64,000 nucleotides of DNA, from NCBI RefSeq assembly GCF_009754905.2, contig NZ_CP066775.1, positions 1 through 64,000 of the forward strand, given 5' to 3'. The notes beneath the pieces are model-generated. The model made no database searches and was not told the DNA's origin. It worked only from the letters and a program-made list of their open reading frames with translations. Source of the DNA: Mucilaginibacter ginkgonis (GTDB lineage Bacteria; Bacteroidota; Bacteroidia; Sphingobacteriales; Sphingobacteriaceae). Positions 34,853-43,279 of the stretch are shown here, in pieces (the stretch's first letter is position 1; each line of letters begins with the position of its first letter). The position numbers and the translations under genes are program-made.

Positions 34853-36682
34853 ATGGATAAAGTAATCATACATATATCCGACCTGCATGTGACCACCTAT
34901 AGAGGAAACGATGGGGTGATTAACACAAAGATTGATTCTTATTTAACTACCAATAACGACCAATCTAACGCAGATTATTTTATCCAATGTTTTATCGACA
35001 AAATAAAAGAGGATTTCGCAGGGTATTCATTCATTTTAATAATTACCGGTGACATTTCAAATTCCGGTGAAGTTAAAGAGTTTGACTTTGCTTCGAAATT
35101 TATTAATAAAGTTATGTCCGAACTTGTAATTAGCGTTGATAATTGCATTATAGTTCCAGGGGATCATGATGTACATAGACGTTCTTTGATCAATGCGCTA
35201 GATGAAACGCCAAGCGATGAGTCCTATCTCATGAATGAAGTTAAATTCAAAAACTTTTCCAGTTTTTACAAAAACATAAAAAAGACGGATTTCTCTTTTG
35301 GAACAATAATATTTGATCACATTGTTGTTGAAAATACAATAGTACTTATTGCAATAAATTCAAATTATAAGATTGATGCAAGTGGAGGGGAAGGATATGT
35401 GCCTGTAGAGAAATTTCGGATGGAAATTGAGTTACTAAAAAAAGCATTGGGAAATGATCAACTTCAAATTATAGCTTGTTGGCATCATAATTTTACTGCT
35501 GGATATGATGACACTAATAGAGGTCAATGGGAGCCTGACAATAGGAAACATTTTCTCGCTGAATTAGAAAGACAAAACATTAAGCTTGTATTGAATGGAA
35601 ACGAGCATACAAATAATTCAAAAAGTGTATTACTCGGCACAGTTCGTTCTAGCGATAGCGGCGCATTTTCGTCTGTAAAATACGACACAACTTTTAAAGT
35701 CTACCCTATTAAGATTGATGATAGTATAATCCTTGATAATAAAATCTATGGTCTTCAAAAGACCAATGGAAATGATTCGTCTTATTTTTGGAATATAAGA
35801 GATAATCACGGTGCAAAGCAACCAGAAAGATTTGAGCTTTTTGAAAAAAATGACCAAGTAATAAATGAAATTGTTGATTTGCCACACGATTTGACACCTT
35901 TTATGCCAGATTCGGACCTAGGTATAAATGAAGTTGAACCGATATTTTATGATAATATAAGTATTTCTGAAAAACTTTATTCGATTGTAAGGGAAGAGAA
36001 ACTTTTTCATTCTGGACACTTTCATTGGAGTGATACTTCCAGAGCACATAACTGGATTGACGTCTCCAAGCTATTGGAGCATAATGAAAACCTATATTTT
36101 GTTCAAAATGCTATAATTGACATTATTGATACTTTCAATCTAGCGGTCAACTGCAACCTTATTATAGGACTCGGTTACGAAGGAAACATCATCTCAAGCA
36201 AAGCTTCGATTAAATACAATATTCCTTACAGTTCTCTTCCATATTCTTATCGATATAACGATCATCATGATTATGAAAAGAAATTGAATTATGATAATAA
36301 AACTGGGGATTTCAAAACGGTTATTATTATAACAGATGTTGTAAATGATGGAAGAACTATCAGGAAATTGGTAGATAAAAGGGAAAAGGCTTTCTTTGAA
36401 AAGGTCGAGAGGATTATTGTTCTATCATTATTTTATACCGGTCACGAAAACATTAATACAGATATTCTAAATGCTAATAAACTGCCTGAAAACTACGATC
36501 GTGAGAGCGACTACGTGGTCAATAATATAGAGTATTATACAGTTAAATCTCTTCGTGTTGAAAAATGTCCTTATGGAAAAGACTATAAAGAGGCATGTTT
36601 CATTTACCGAGATGAACTCAGCTGTGTTCATCTATTTTATGATAGTGTAGAAAATAAAAGTAAAGATATTTCTGTTGTATAG
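34853..36682 (+). CDS. calcineurin-like metallophosphoesterase fused to phosphoribosyltransferase
   Basis: 609 residues. N-terminal phosphoesterase (1-280): D10-L-H12 in HISDLHV, G66-D67-ISNSG, G103-D104-H105-D106 where GNHD is usual, H211-H212 in ACWHHNF, and G249-N250-E-H252 where GHxH is usual. So the metal centre is recognisable but two conserved positions differ (N to D, H to N). A second domain (about 370-540) is a PRTase with the PRPP loop T494-D495-V-V-N-D-G500-R-T502 in IIITDVVNDGRTIRK and a preceding substrate strand LIIGLGYEGN. It may make or degrade a nucleotide-like signal. Third gene of the coupled operon. Confidence 0.75.
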   Translation: MDKVIIHISDLHVTTYRGNDGVINTKIDSYLTTNNDQSNADYFIQCFIDKIKEDFAGYSFILIITGDISNSGEVKEFDFASKFINKVMSELVISVDNCIIVPGDHDVHRRSLINALDETPSDESYLMNEVKFKNFSSFYKNIKKTDFSFGTIIFDHIVVENTIVLIAINSNYKIDASGGEGYVPVEKFRMEIELLKKALGNDQLQIIACWHHNFTAGYDDTNRGQWEPDNRKHFLAELERQNIKLVLNGNEHTNNSKSVLLGTVRSSDSGAFSSVKYDTTFKVYPIKIDDSIILDNKIYGLQKTNGNDSSYFWNIRDNHGAKQPERFELFEKNDQVINEIVDLPHDLTPFMPDSDLGINEVEPIFYDNISISEKLYSIVREEKLFHSGHFHWSDTSRAHNWIDVSKLLEHNENLYFVQNAIIDIIDTFNLAVNCNLIIGLGYEGNIISSKASIKYNIPYSSLPYSYRYNDHHDYEKKLNYDNKTGDFKTVIIITDVVNDGRTIRKLVDKREKAFFEKVERIIVLSLFYTGHENINTDILNANKLPENYDRESDYVVNNIEYYTVKSLRVEKCPYGKDYKEACFIYRDELSCVHLFYDSVENKSKDISVV

Positions 36683-36697
36683 CTCTTGGATTCGCGT

Positions 36698-36856
36698 ATG
36701 GATCGGCAAATCATGCGTCTCGATTTGGACAGCTTTTTCGTATCTGTTGAGGTATTGAAGAATAGTGCACTGAAAGACAAACTTTTAATCATCGGGCGCA
36801 CGGGCAACCGTGGTATTGTTGCCTCTTGCAGCTATCACACGCATACCCTGCACTAA
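36698..36856 (+). pseudogene. truncated 5' stub of a DNA polymerase IV (dinB-like) gene
   Basis: 52 codons read MDRQIMRLDLDSFFVSVEVL, then IIGRTGNRGIVASCSY, and end in TAA. This is the first palm segment of a Y-family polymerase with the catalytic Asp in LDLDSFF; the rest of a gene of about 400 codons is missing. It resembles but is clearly not copied from the intact dinB at 49489-50646 (RTGNRGIVASCSY versus LSDRGVVTSCSY). It starts 15 bases after the phosphoesterase stop and probably marks an insertion or deletion junction at the island edge. Confidence 0.85.
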
Positions 36857-36877
36857 GGTAAGAGGGGAAATATTAGC

Positions 36878-37237
36878 CTATGAACTCTTTCGCATTTCGT
36901 CCGCAGAATTCGCTATTTCTTGCAAGTCCTCGTCACTGATACTGACACCCTTTTCAAAACCAAAATGTATGCCTAGCAGGCCGACAAATGTAGTGCAGGC
37001 AAACCACCTGCAAAATACCATGTAATCACCAAGAGAAACGATCACACCTATGAGAGCGCAGAAAAGCGCGATCAGTATATATATCCAATAATTTGATACA
37101 GCGTGAAATGATTTTAACCGGCCTGCTGCCACTAAAAACATGGTCGTGAATTTTGAAATGACATAGACCGCAGCTAACGCCAGGAAATACCCCAGCGGAT
37201 AAAAAATGATTTGAACGACACTTAAAGCCTTATCCAT
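36878..37237 (-). CDS. small membrane protein, unknown
   Basis: 119 residues with three or four hydrophobic helices (IIFYPLGYFLALAAVYVIS, WIYILIALFCALIGVIVSL, FACTTFVGLLGIHFGF) and an acidic soluble tail (SISDEDLQEIANSADEMRKS). No family recognised. It is alone between the dinB stub and the Ntn hydrolase gene on the same strand. Small helical membrane proteins in islands are often immunity or pore-type effectors, but nothing here shows that. Confidence 0.55.
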   Translation of the reverse strand: MDKALSVVQIIFYPLGYFLALAAVYVISKFTTMFLVAAGRLKSFHAVSNYWIYILIALFCALIGVIVSLGDYMVFCRWFACTTFVGLLGIHFGFEKGVSISDEDLQEIANSADEMRKSS

Positions 37238-37406
37238 TTCAAAGATAACATTGTAAAATATTATTTAAATGTAGCAATATTCCATGTCCATTGTTCTTTT
37301 GAAACTGCTTTTTGTACCTCTTAAATAACATTAATTTTATCCATATAATGCAGTTAACTCTTTATTCGGCTTTACAGCATTGGCATTCCCGGTTTAAGAT
37401 AAATGC

Positions 37407-38279
37407 CTAATGATTACCTTTACAAAATGAGAAGGTTATATTGCGGACATCAGCCTCGTTTTCCACAAAGCGAAAGCCTTCCTTAGTTATTACCGCATAT
37501 AGTATCTTCCCACCGATACCAGTAATAACATGCGATATTTCCTCGATAGTGACACCCAATTCCATTATCTTGTTTAGCAAAATAAAACCTTGTATTAAAT
37601 CTATGTTTGGAGCTTTTTGATTATAGGTATCCAATGATTGCAAACAACCAACCCAACCTTTTAAAATTAACGGACGATCATCATTGACTTCTTGTTTATA
37701 GAAAAACCTTTTTGTTACCGGAACTCTGTTAACATCCAATTTAAAGCCACCTTTGCAGTCCAGAACTCTTTTTTCATTGTAATAAAAAACAAATGATCTG
37801 AAAATTTCTTTTTGCCAGTCATAGCCACAGAATATGATATTATTTTTGAATCTATTCTCACCGTCAGTTTCAAAGAGATTTTCGAAGTAGTTGAATGCTA
37901 TATCACAAATCTCATCGAGTGACAGATCTGTGGATTTAAGCTTTGATTGAATATTAACGATAATTTGCGAGAATTCTAACCCTCCAGGGTTAGCCGTTCC
38001 TGTGGTGGACAAACCAGTGAATTCGGTTAATTTAAAAAGCTTCAACCCGGTATTCATACTTTTAATTCTTCCATTGTCATTTGCTTGCGCAGTTGTACGA
38101 AAAAGTTCTTTTAGCTCAGCCGGACTAATCGCGGGTTGTTCAAAATCTTCATGAAGTGACTTTGCTTGGAGAATGGTTTCAAAATCGCTCCAAAGCAGCT
38201 GACCGCCCTGGATCATTTCCTTACTATCGGCTGTCATGACAATCCCTTGCCTAGTTTTGATCGCTGCTATTAACGTCAT
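37407..38279 (-). CDS. proteasome-like Ntn hydrolase
   Basis: 290 residues. It starts MTLIAAIKTRQGIVMTADSK, which aligns with the proteasome beta/HslV N-terminus: after Met removal Thr becomes residue 1, and Asp falls exactly at the Asp17 position. A segment of about 55 residues is inserted before the next conserved block, NTGLKLFKLTEFTGLSTTGT, where Lys80 is the best candidate for the catalytic Lys33. The later halves (EFSQIIVNIQSKL, NNIIFCGYDW, KILYAVITKEGF) keep the beta-sandwich layout. Probably a self-activated N-terminal threonine hydrolase. Isolated members occur in bacteria without a proteasome; substrate unknown. Found beside an nSTAND gene on the same strand. Confidence 0.72.
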   Translation of the reverse strand: MTLIAAIKTRQGIVMTADSKEMIQGGQLLWSDFETILQAKSLHEDFEQPAISPAELKELFRTTAQANDNGRIKSMNTGLKLFKLTEFTGLSTTGTANPGGLEFSQIIVNIQSKLKSTDLSLDEICDIAFNYFENLFETDGENRFKNNIIFCGYDWQKEIFRSFVFYYNEKRVLDCKGGFKLDVNRVPVTKRFFYKQEVNDDRPLILKGWVGCLQSLDTYNQKAPNIDLIQGFILLNKIMELGVTIEEISHVITGIGGKILYAVITKEGFRFVENEADVRNITFSFCKGNH

Positions 38280-38733
38280 TGGTAAATATTATAGTTAAGT
38301 TTTATGTTATCTTAAAACAATGGCCAAACCTAATGTAAAGATAATATTCCCCATAAATTCTGCGTATATCAACTTCCGCACAGCACTGTCTTTAACCTGA
38401 TTTTTCCATATGATTTAGCATTGCATTGAAAACGCTTTACCGGATCTAAAAATGCTTGATTTAAAATCCCGAGCTTCTACATAGGAATTTCACACAATGC
38501 TCTAAGTGAAAATAATCCCTAAAAAACAATATACACCGAATATCTGCCAGATCATTGGGATGCTGGTTGTAATATTTTGATCGCTGCTGGATAATAGTCA
38601 CTAAATCAAGAGCCGTCAATTTGAGTGAAAATCATTTTCGGAGGTCTTTGCGCGCATAGGTCCGTCAAAGAATTAATTGTACTTAAAATCGAGGTAATCG
38701 ACCTTTTCTAAAAGATTTACGATTATACGTGGG
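38280..38733. other. intergenic stretch, no gene seen
   Basis: 454 bases between the nSTAND stop and the Ntn hydrolase start. I see no credible frame, tRNA or clear hairpin. Confidence 0.5.
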
Positions 38734-41076
38734 TCAACGCTCAAATAATTGCCGAATTGCGTCATCTTCATTACCTTGACCCGGCATAGCGTTGATGCGA
38801 TCGCCGGGGTCATACTCATCATGGGTTTCCCTATTTTCCATGTAGTTATTAAATAAACTCTGCGTATCAATATCTGCATACTCGTAAAACTCTGTAGAAA
38901 ACTGATATAGATTGCAGTCAATTAAAAAGTCATCATAATCTGCAACCACTTTATCTTCAATCGCAGCCATCACCCGCCCTTGATAATCTGAATAATAATA
39001 ACCTTCATAATTGTATGTACCATCATCGACACCCGAAAAGTCTATATCATCCGTGCTATACAAATGATTGACACTGGAGCGTAATGTCGTTCGAAAATCA
39101 TCGTTGGTAGACCATTTATCGTCATCAATTTCGTAGTATCCCAACTCTTCAACAATGTTTTTCAAATCACTACTGTCTTTAGCTGTTTCTACGGCGATAT
39201 GGAAAAAATCCAACCAGTGTGACGTTATATATTTCTTTACCTCATCGTAATTATAAATCGTGCTTAAAACATACATCAATTCCTTATGGTCGACGTTTTT
39301 TGCGTAAGTCAGATCAAGGCCTTCAATTATTTTTAATAAATTGTCTTCTGTAATATGTGATTGAAAATAATGAAGTAAAACATAAACATGTTTAAGCTGC
39401 CCATTTAAAAGATCACCATCATTAGCAATAAGCGTCGGTAGTCGTCTCAAATATTTAGGATAGTACTCAGCAAGCTGTTCGGGTTTTAAGGCAATAGCTT
39501 TAGTCGGGGACGGTTGAAAATAGCCTGTTAATTGCCCGAAGTAACTAATAGAATTTAGAATACGCTTAACTTCAGCGCTGTTATCACGCAAATAATTGAT
39601 TAAAAAATCGCCCACGGATGGATTGAGTAGCGCAAAAGTAACCTGCCCTGTTTCTGAGTCTTTTTCGCTTCGAATAAAGCCATCAAGTAATTTGCGTACT
39701 GACCGTTGAAAAGCGCCAGTTTTCAAATGGAAGCCATTAGTTTTGATTTCGTAATCATAACGATCCTCAAATGCTCTTTCTAACCACTGAGATGGAACTT
39801 TATAGGCACCAAGACTAAATAATGTTGTTAAAACAAACCGCTCCTCATCATCTAACTGATTGATAAAGGCATGGTACCATATCTGGTCAGGATTGTCGAG
39901 GCAACTAAAAATAAACTCTTCAGTTTCTGACGCTTTTATAGCCTGTAACTGGGCTGCAGAAGTTACAAACTCTATTAAACGGGGGAAATAATTTTTATGG
40001 TTGATGATTCGAAGATAATTCCTGGGCTGTAAAAAAATATCATACTGTTCGGCAGCTATACCTGAATGAAACAAATGGTTGTACAAAATCTTTGCCTTGT
40101 CAAGCTTGGAATAAGCCTTTATTTCCAATTCATACTTTGACAAATCCGCCAGTCCTGAACGATTAAAGTTTTCATACCGTGATTGGGCTTGTTTTAAAAT
40201 GGTGGTTCGGGTTGTTAATACAAAATACTTATTAGGGCTTGCTTGTATCCTTTCGATAAAATTGACGATTTTTCGTTCGCTGTTCCGGGGATTCATAATC
40301 TCTGACAGATTGGAACCTAAAAAGTCATCAAAAAATATCACTTGCTTATGATCAGGGGAACGACTAAGCATATCCTCGGCATCCTTTATTTGATCATCAA
40401 CGTAAATGAGCTGATGGCCTGCAGCTAACATGTCGCAAATCAGCAAGTAAGCTATTGTAGTTTTACCGATCCCAGGCTCGCCACTTATGATCAAGAAGTG
40501 ATGTTGTCGTAATCTACTAACTGCTATATCAAAATTGTTAGTGGGCACATATAGGCTTGCTCTTCTGATGATTTTTTCTTCGATAAAACTAGATCTTCCA
40601 CTCGCACCATTCGTTAATATTTCCTGTAATGTGTTCGTACTGGTGAGCCAAAGTTTATAAAACTTTTTTTCGACAATCGGATTATTCGCAATCATCGAAT
40701 GGATTCGTTCGCGGGCATATACGTCCTGCGAATTTTTAATAAAAGGTTCCATTAATTGAACGACTTCATCGATCTGTGCCACACTTAGGTCAAGTGCAGT
40801 AGTCAATAAATAGCGTTTTGGTCGGGGAGAAAGTGCCAACATTTTTTTTTGTTCCTTAAACAGCTCCGATTTAAGTTTGGAAAAGCTGGTTCGGATATAT
40901 CGCTTGGCCTGAACAATAATTTGGTTTTCTTCGGTCCCGGCATAACGCAAGTCGATACCTTTGTCAGCGCCGCTTTTAAAATTCTGGAAACTAATATTTA
41001 ATTCACTTTCCAGCAGGTCTTTAGACAGTTCTTCAAATTCCTTATCGTGTAAAACTTCTAAATGATAAAAGGGCAT
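38734..41076 (-). CDS. REase-nSTAND NTPase (nSTAND3-like) defence protein
   Basis: 780 residues. The N-terminal Mrr-like nuclease domain (1-140) has the catalytic spacing D42 then Q56-A-K58 (GIDLRYAG, IIVQAKRY). The NTPase follows: Walker A G199-E-P-G-I-G-K-T206, Walker B VIFFDDFLG near 250, sensor region TTRTTIL. The C-terminal 350 residues are helical and repeat-like, as in STAND sensors. nSTAND proteins are NLR-like receptors that oligomerise on recognising a phage product and unleash the effector, here a nuclease. All motifs are intact. No accessory gene lies upstream on the same strand. Confidence 0.85.
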   Translation of the reverse strand: MPFYHLEVLHDKEFEELSKDLLESELNISFQNFKSGADKGIDLRYAGTEENQIIVQAKRYIRTSFSKLKSELFKEQKKMLALSPRPKRYLLTTALDLSVAQIDEVVQLMEPFIKNSQDVYARERIHSMIANNPIVEKKFYKLWLTSTNTLQEILTNGASGRSSFIEEKIIRRASLYVPTNNFDIAVSRLRQHHFLIISGEPGIGKTTIAYLLICDMLAAGHQLIYVDDQIKDAEDMLSRSPDHKQVIFFDDFLGSNLSEIMNPRNSERKIVNFIERIQASPNKYFVLTTRTTILKQAQSRYENFNRSGLADLSKYELEIKAYSKLDKAKILYNHLFHSGIAAEQYDIFLQPRNYLRIINHKNYFPRLIEFVTSAAQLQAIKASETEEFIFSCLDNPDQIWYHAFINQLDDEERFVLTTLFSLGAYKVPSQWLERAFEDRYDYEIKTNGFHLKTGAFQRSVRKLLDGFIRSEKDSETGQVTFALLNPSVGDFLINYLRDNSAEVKRILNSISYFGQLTGYFQPSPTKAIALKPEQLAEYYPKYLRRLPTLIANDGDLLNGQLKHVYVLLHYFQSHITEDNLLKIIEGLDLTYAKNVDHKELMYVLSTIYNYDEVKKYITSHWLDFFHIAVETAKDSSDLKNIVEELGYYEIDDDKWSTNDDFRTTLRSSVNHLYSTDDIDFSGVDDGTYNYEGYYYSDYQGRVMAAIEDKVVADYDDFLIDCNLYQFSTEFYEYADIDTQSLFNNYMENRETHDEYDPGDRINAMPGQGNEDDAIRQLFER

Positions 41077-41317
41077 GAAATTAATATAAGATTAAAATTA
41101 CCAATCTATGGTCAAATAATCAATGACACAAAAAGGATCTTATTTTATAATTTAAAATTATTATGCCAACAAAGGGTATTCGAACATTATGTCATTTTCA
41201 GTTATCACCATTAGATTCATTAAAACGTTTATTTTATCTCAATTATAATAATGTCAATTAAACCATATGTCGAATTCTTTAATTCTAAAGGTTAATTAAT
41301 GTAATTGCAAAAACAAG

Positions 41318-41796
41318 TTATTTCACGGATACAAGTTTACGTATCATACCATCACCTTTAGTTAATACATTTAATTCGCCGTCATTATCTTCTGCCAATC
41401 TTAGATCTATCCGCCCCGCACCGGCTACTGCGCCACGGCCAGGTAACCCTGTAGCTAATTCTCCACGCTGGTGATAAGTGTCCTCGGAAAGCTTTCGTAT
41501 TTGTGTTTTTAGTTCATGGATAGGCGCGATAGTATTCGGGTCGTTGTCTGATCCTGCTGCTATAACTTCTTTAATGGGCACATACCAATACGGCCTGTTG
41601 TGATATCTCCAAAAACCAGGCAATTCCTGAGAGCAGGTAATAGTTTTCCATGGTATACAAACCCGTTGGCAATTGCATCACCACCGCCTGGCGCATGCGG
41701 ATATTGGGCAGCAGCATAAGTTAATTTAATTTGGCCTTTGACAAGCGAGTCAGACAATAAAACAGGAAGTTCATCTTTCGCATGTATTGCTCCCAT
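41318..41796 (-). pseudogene. PQQ-type sugar dehydrogenase fragment with a frameshift
   Basis: The frame from 41796 reads GGGDAIANGFVYHG then CLVFGDITTGRI, and near 41600 the coding moves to another frame that continues WYVPIKEV and ends with DLRLAEDNDGELNVL and GMIRKLVSV. Joined, these match the C-terminus of PQQ-dependent sugar (glucose/sorbosone) dehydrogenases. The N-terminal two thirds are absent and a stop lies seven codons upstream of 41796. It is therefore a truncated, frameshifted remnant. Confidence 0.8.
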
Positions 41797-41834
41797 TACA
41801 TTGATACCCTGGTTTTATAGAATAGAATCAAAGG

Positions 41835-42152
41835 TTGTTGAGAATTCTCGGATTGTTAAAACTTCATAACGAAGGTAAACTGGTGCTGCAAACTGTGTAT
41901 TTTTACTACTTGAAAAATTTTAAATACGAGTATGCCGGAGTAGAGTTTGAATTCCGTACCGTAAATTCGATAAAACTTCAGCTTTTTCAGGTCTATTATA
42001 TTGATGAAGGTCTTAAAAAGCGTTTCCATATGCAGGTCGACCAAAATGGTGACTTTTTTATCGCGATTAAAGCCAATTGTCCGGAGGTTGTTTTATCAGG
42101 TGAACAGATCTTTTCAGAAGCAATAAAAACAAACGGAACCGGCAATCTTTGA
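41835..42152 (+). CDS. hypothetical protein coupled to the BioF-like gene, possibly 5'-truncated
   Basis: 105 codons from a TTG at 41835; there is no upstream ATG before an in-frame stop at 41823, and the only internal Met is residue 66. The product is beta-rich (YEYAGVEFEFRTVNSIKLQL, KRFHMQVDQNGDFFIAI). It overlaps the next gene's possible TTG start by 4 bases, which argues that the reading frame is real. No family recognised. It could be the 3' part of a gene cut by the rearrangement that damaged the dehydrogenase next door. Confidence 0.4.
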   Translation: MLRILGLLKLHNEGKLVLQTVYFYYLKNFKYEYAGVEFEFRTVNSIKLQLFQVYYIDEGLKKRFHMQVDQNGDFFIAIKANCPEVVLSGEQIFSEAIKTNGTGNL

Positions 42153-42157
42153 GCGGC

Positions 42158-43279
42158 ATGCATCCTGCAGATATCAATATTCTAAATAGACTGAACGAAC
42201 GAAACGTTGCAGGAAATTTGCGCGCACTCAATCTGGTTGCGCACAACAGGGTAGACTTTACTTCAAACGATTATTTGGGGTTTTCCAAATCAGAAGCGCT
42301 GCAAAATAAAATAGCCAGTGAAATGGTTCGGATTAACACTTCGAATGGAGCAACCGGCTCCAGGTTGCTTACGGGTAATTCAGCGTATGCAGAAGCATTG
42401 GAACAATCGATTGCGCAATATCATGGGTATCACTCGGCATTACATTTCAATTCCGGTTACGATGCCAATATCGGATTGTTTTCGGCGTTACCGCAACGTG
42501 GTGACACGGTTATTGCAGATGAATTTATTCATGCGTCAATTATTGACGGAATTAGATTAAGTAATGCAAACCGTTATTCTTTTAAGCATAATGATTTGGC
42601 CAGCCTGACAGATAAATTAAGAGCCGCCAAAGGCAATATATATGTTGTTGTTGAAAGCGTATATTCTATGGACGGCGATACGCCAGATCTGATCAGTATT
42701 CTTAAACTCTGCAAAGAGTACCACGCAAATCTGATTGTTGACGAAGCTCATGCAATCGGTGTATTCAAAAAGGGGATAATTAATGAACTGAACTTGCAGG
42801 ATGATGTGTTTGCATGTGTCATAACCTATGGAAAAGCAATGGGCGTTCATGGAGCTGCAATTTTGGGCAGTAAATTATTGGTTGATTATCTGGTAAACTT
42901 TGCCCGTTCATTTATATACACTACTGCAGCACCACTTCATCAACTTGCATCTATTAAATGCGCCTATGAAATGCTTACCGGCGCAATTAGTGAGCGAAAG
43001 CAATTACACGCAAACATTGCTTATTTTAATTCATGTTTTGGCGATGATCAGTTGGTAACCCGAAGTGTAAGCGCTATCCAAGGAATACGAGCCGGCAGTA
43101 ATCCAGATGCCAAAGCGATGTCCAACTTACTTCTAGCAAGTGGCATTGACGCCCGTCCGATCCTAAGTCCAACTGTAGCTGTTGGGGGTGAAAGGCTTAG
43201 GGTGTGCCTTCATAGTTATAACACATACAAAGAGATAAAGCTGTTAGCTGACTGCCTTAATGACCTAAAACAGTTGTAG
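42158..43279 (+). CDS. 8-amino-7-oxononanoate synthase-like PLP enzyme (AONS/alpha-oxoamine synthase)
   Basis: 373 residues from the ATG at 42158; a TTG at 42149 in frame is an alternative. It condenses an acyl-CoA with an amino acid (pimeloyl-CoA/alanine in BioF). It has the substrate segment TSNDYLGFS, GSRLLTGNS, the aldimine region VDEAHAIG with Asp and His, and the PLP Lys in TYGKAMGVHGA. No other biotin genes are in the window, so BioF is not certain; 2-amino-3-ketobutyrate ligase-like or sphingolipid-type (Spt) roles are alternatives, the latter notable because Bacteroidota make sphingolipids. It ends 15 bases into the convergent DUF72 gene. Confidence 0.8.
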   Translation: MHPADINILNRLNERNVAGNLRALNLVAHNRVDFTSNDYLGFSKSEALQNKIASEMVRINTSNGATGSRLLTGNSAYAEALEQSIAQYHGYHSALHFNSGYDANIGLFSALPQRGDTVIADEFIHASIIDGIRLSNANRYSFKHNDLASLTDKLRAAKGNIYVVVESVYSMDGDTPDLISILKLCKEYHANLIVDEAHAIGVFKKGIINELNLQDDVFACVITYGKAMGVHGAAILGSKLLVDYLVNFARSFIYTTAAPLHQLASIKCAYEMLTGAISERKQLHANIAYFNSCFGDDQLVTRSVSAIQGIRAGSNPDAKAMSNLLLASGIDARPILSPTVAVGGERLRVCLHSYNTYKEIKLLADCLNDLKQL

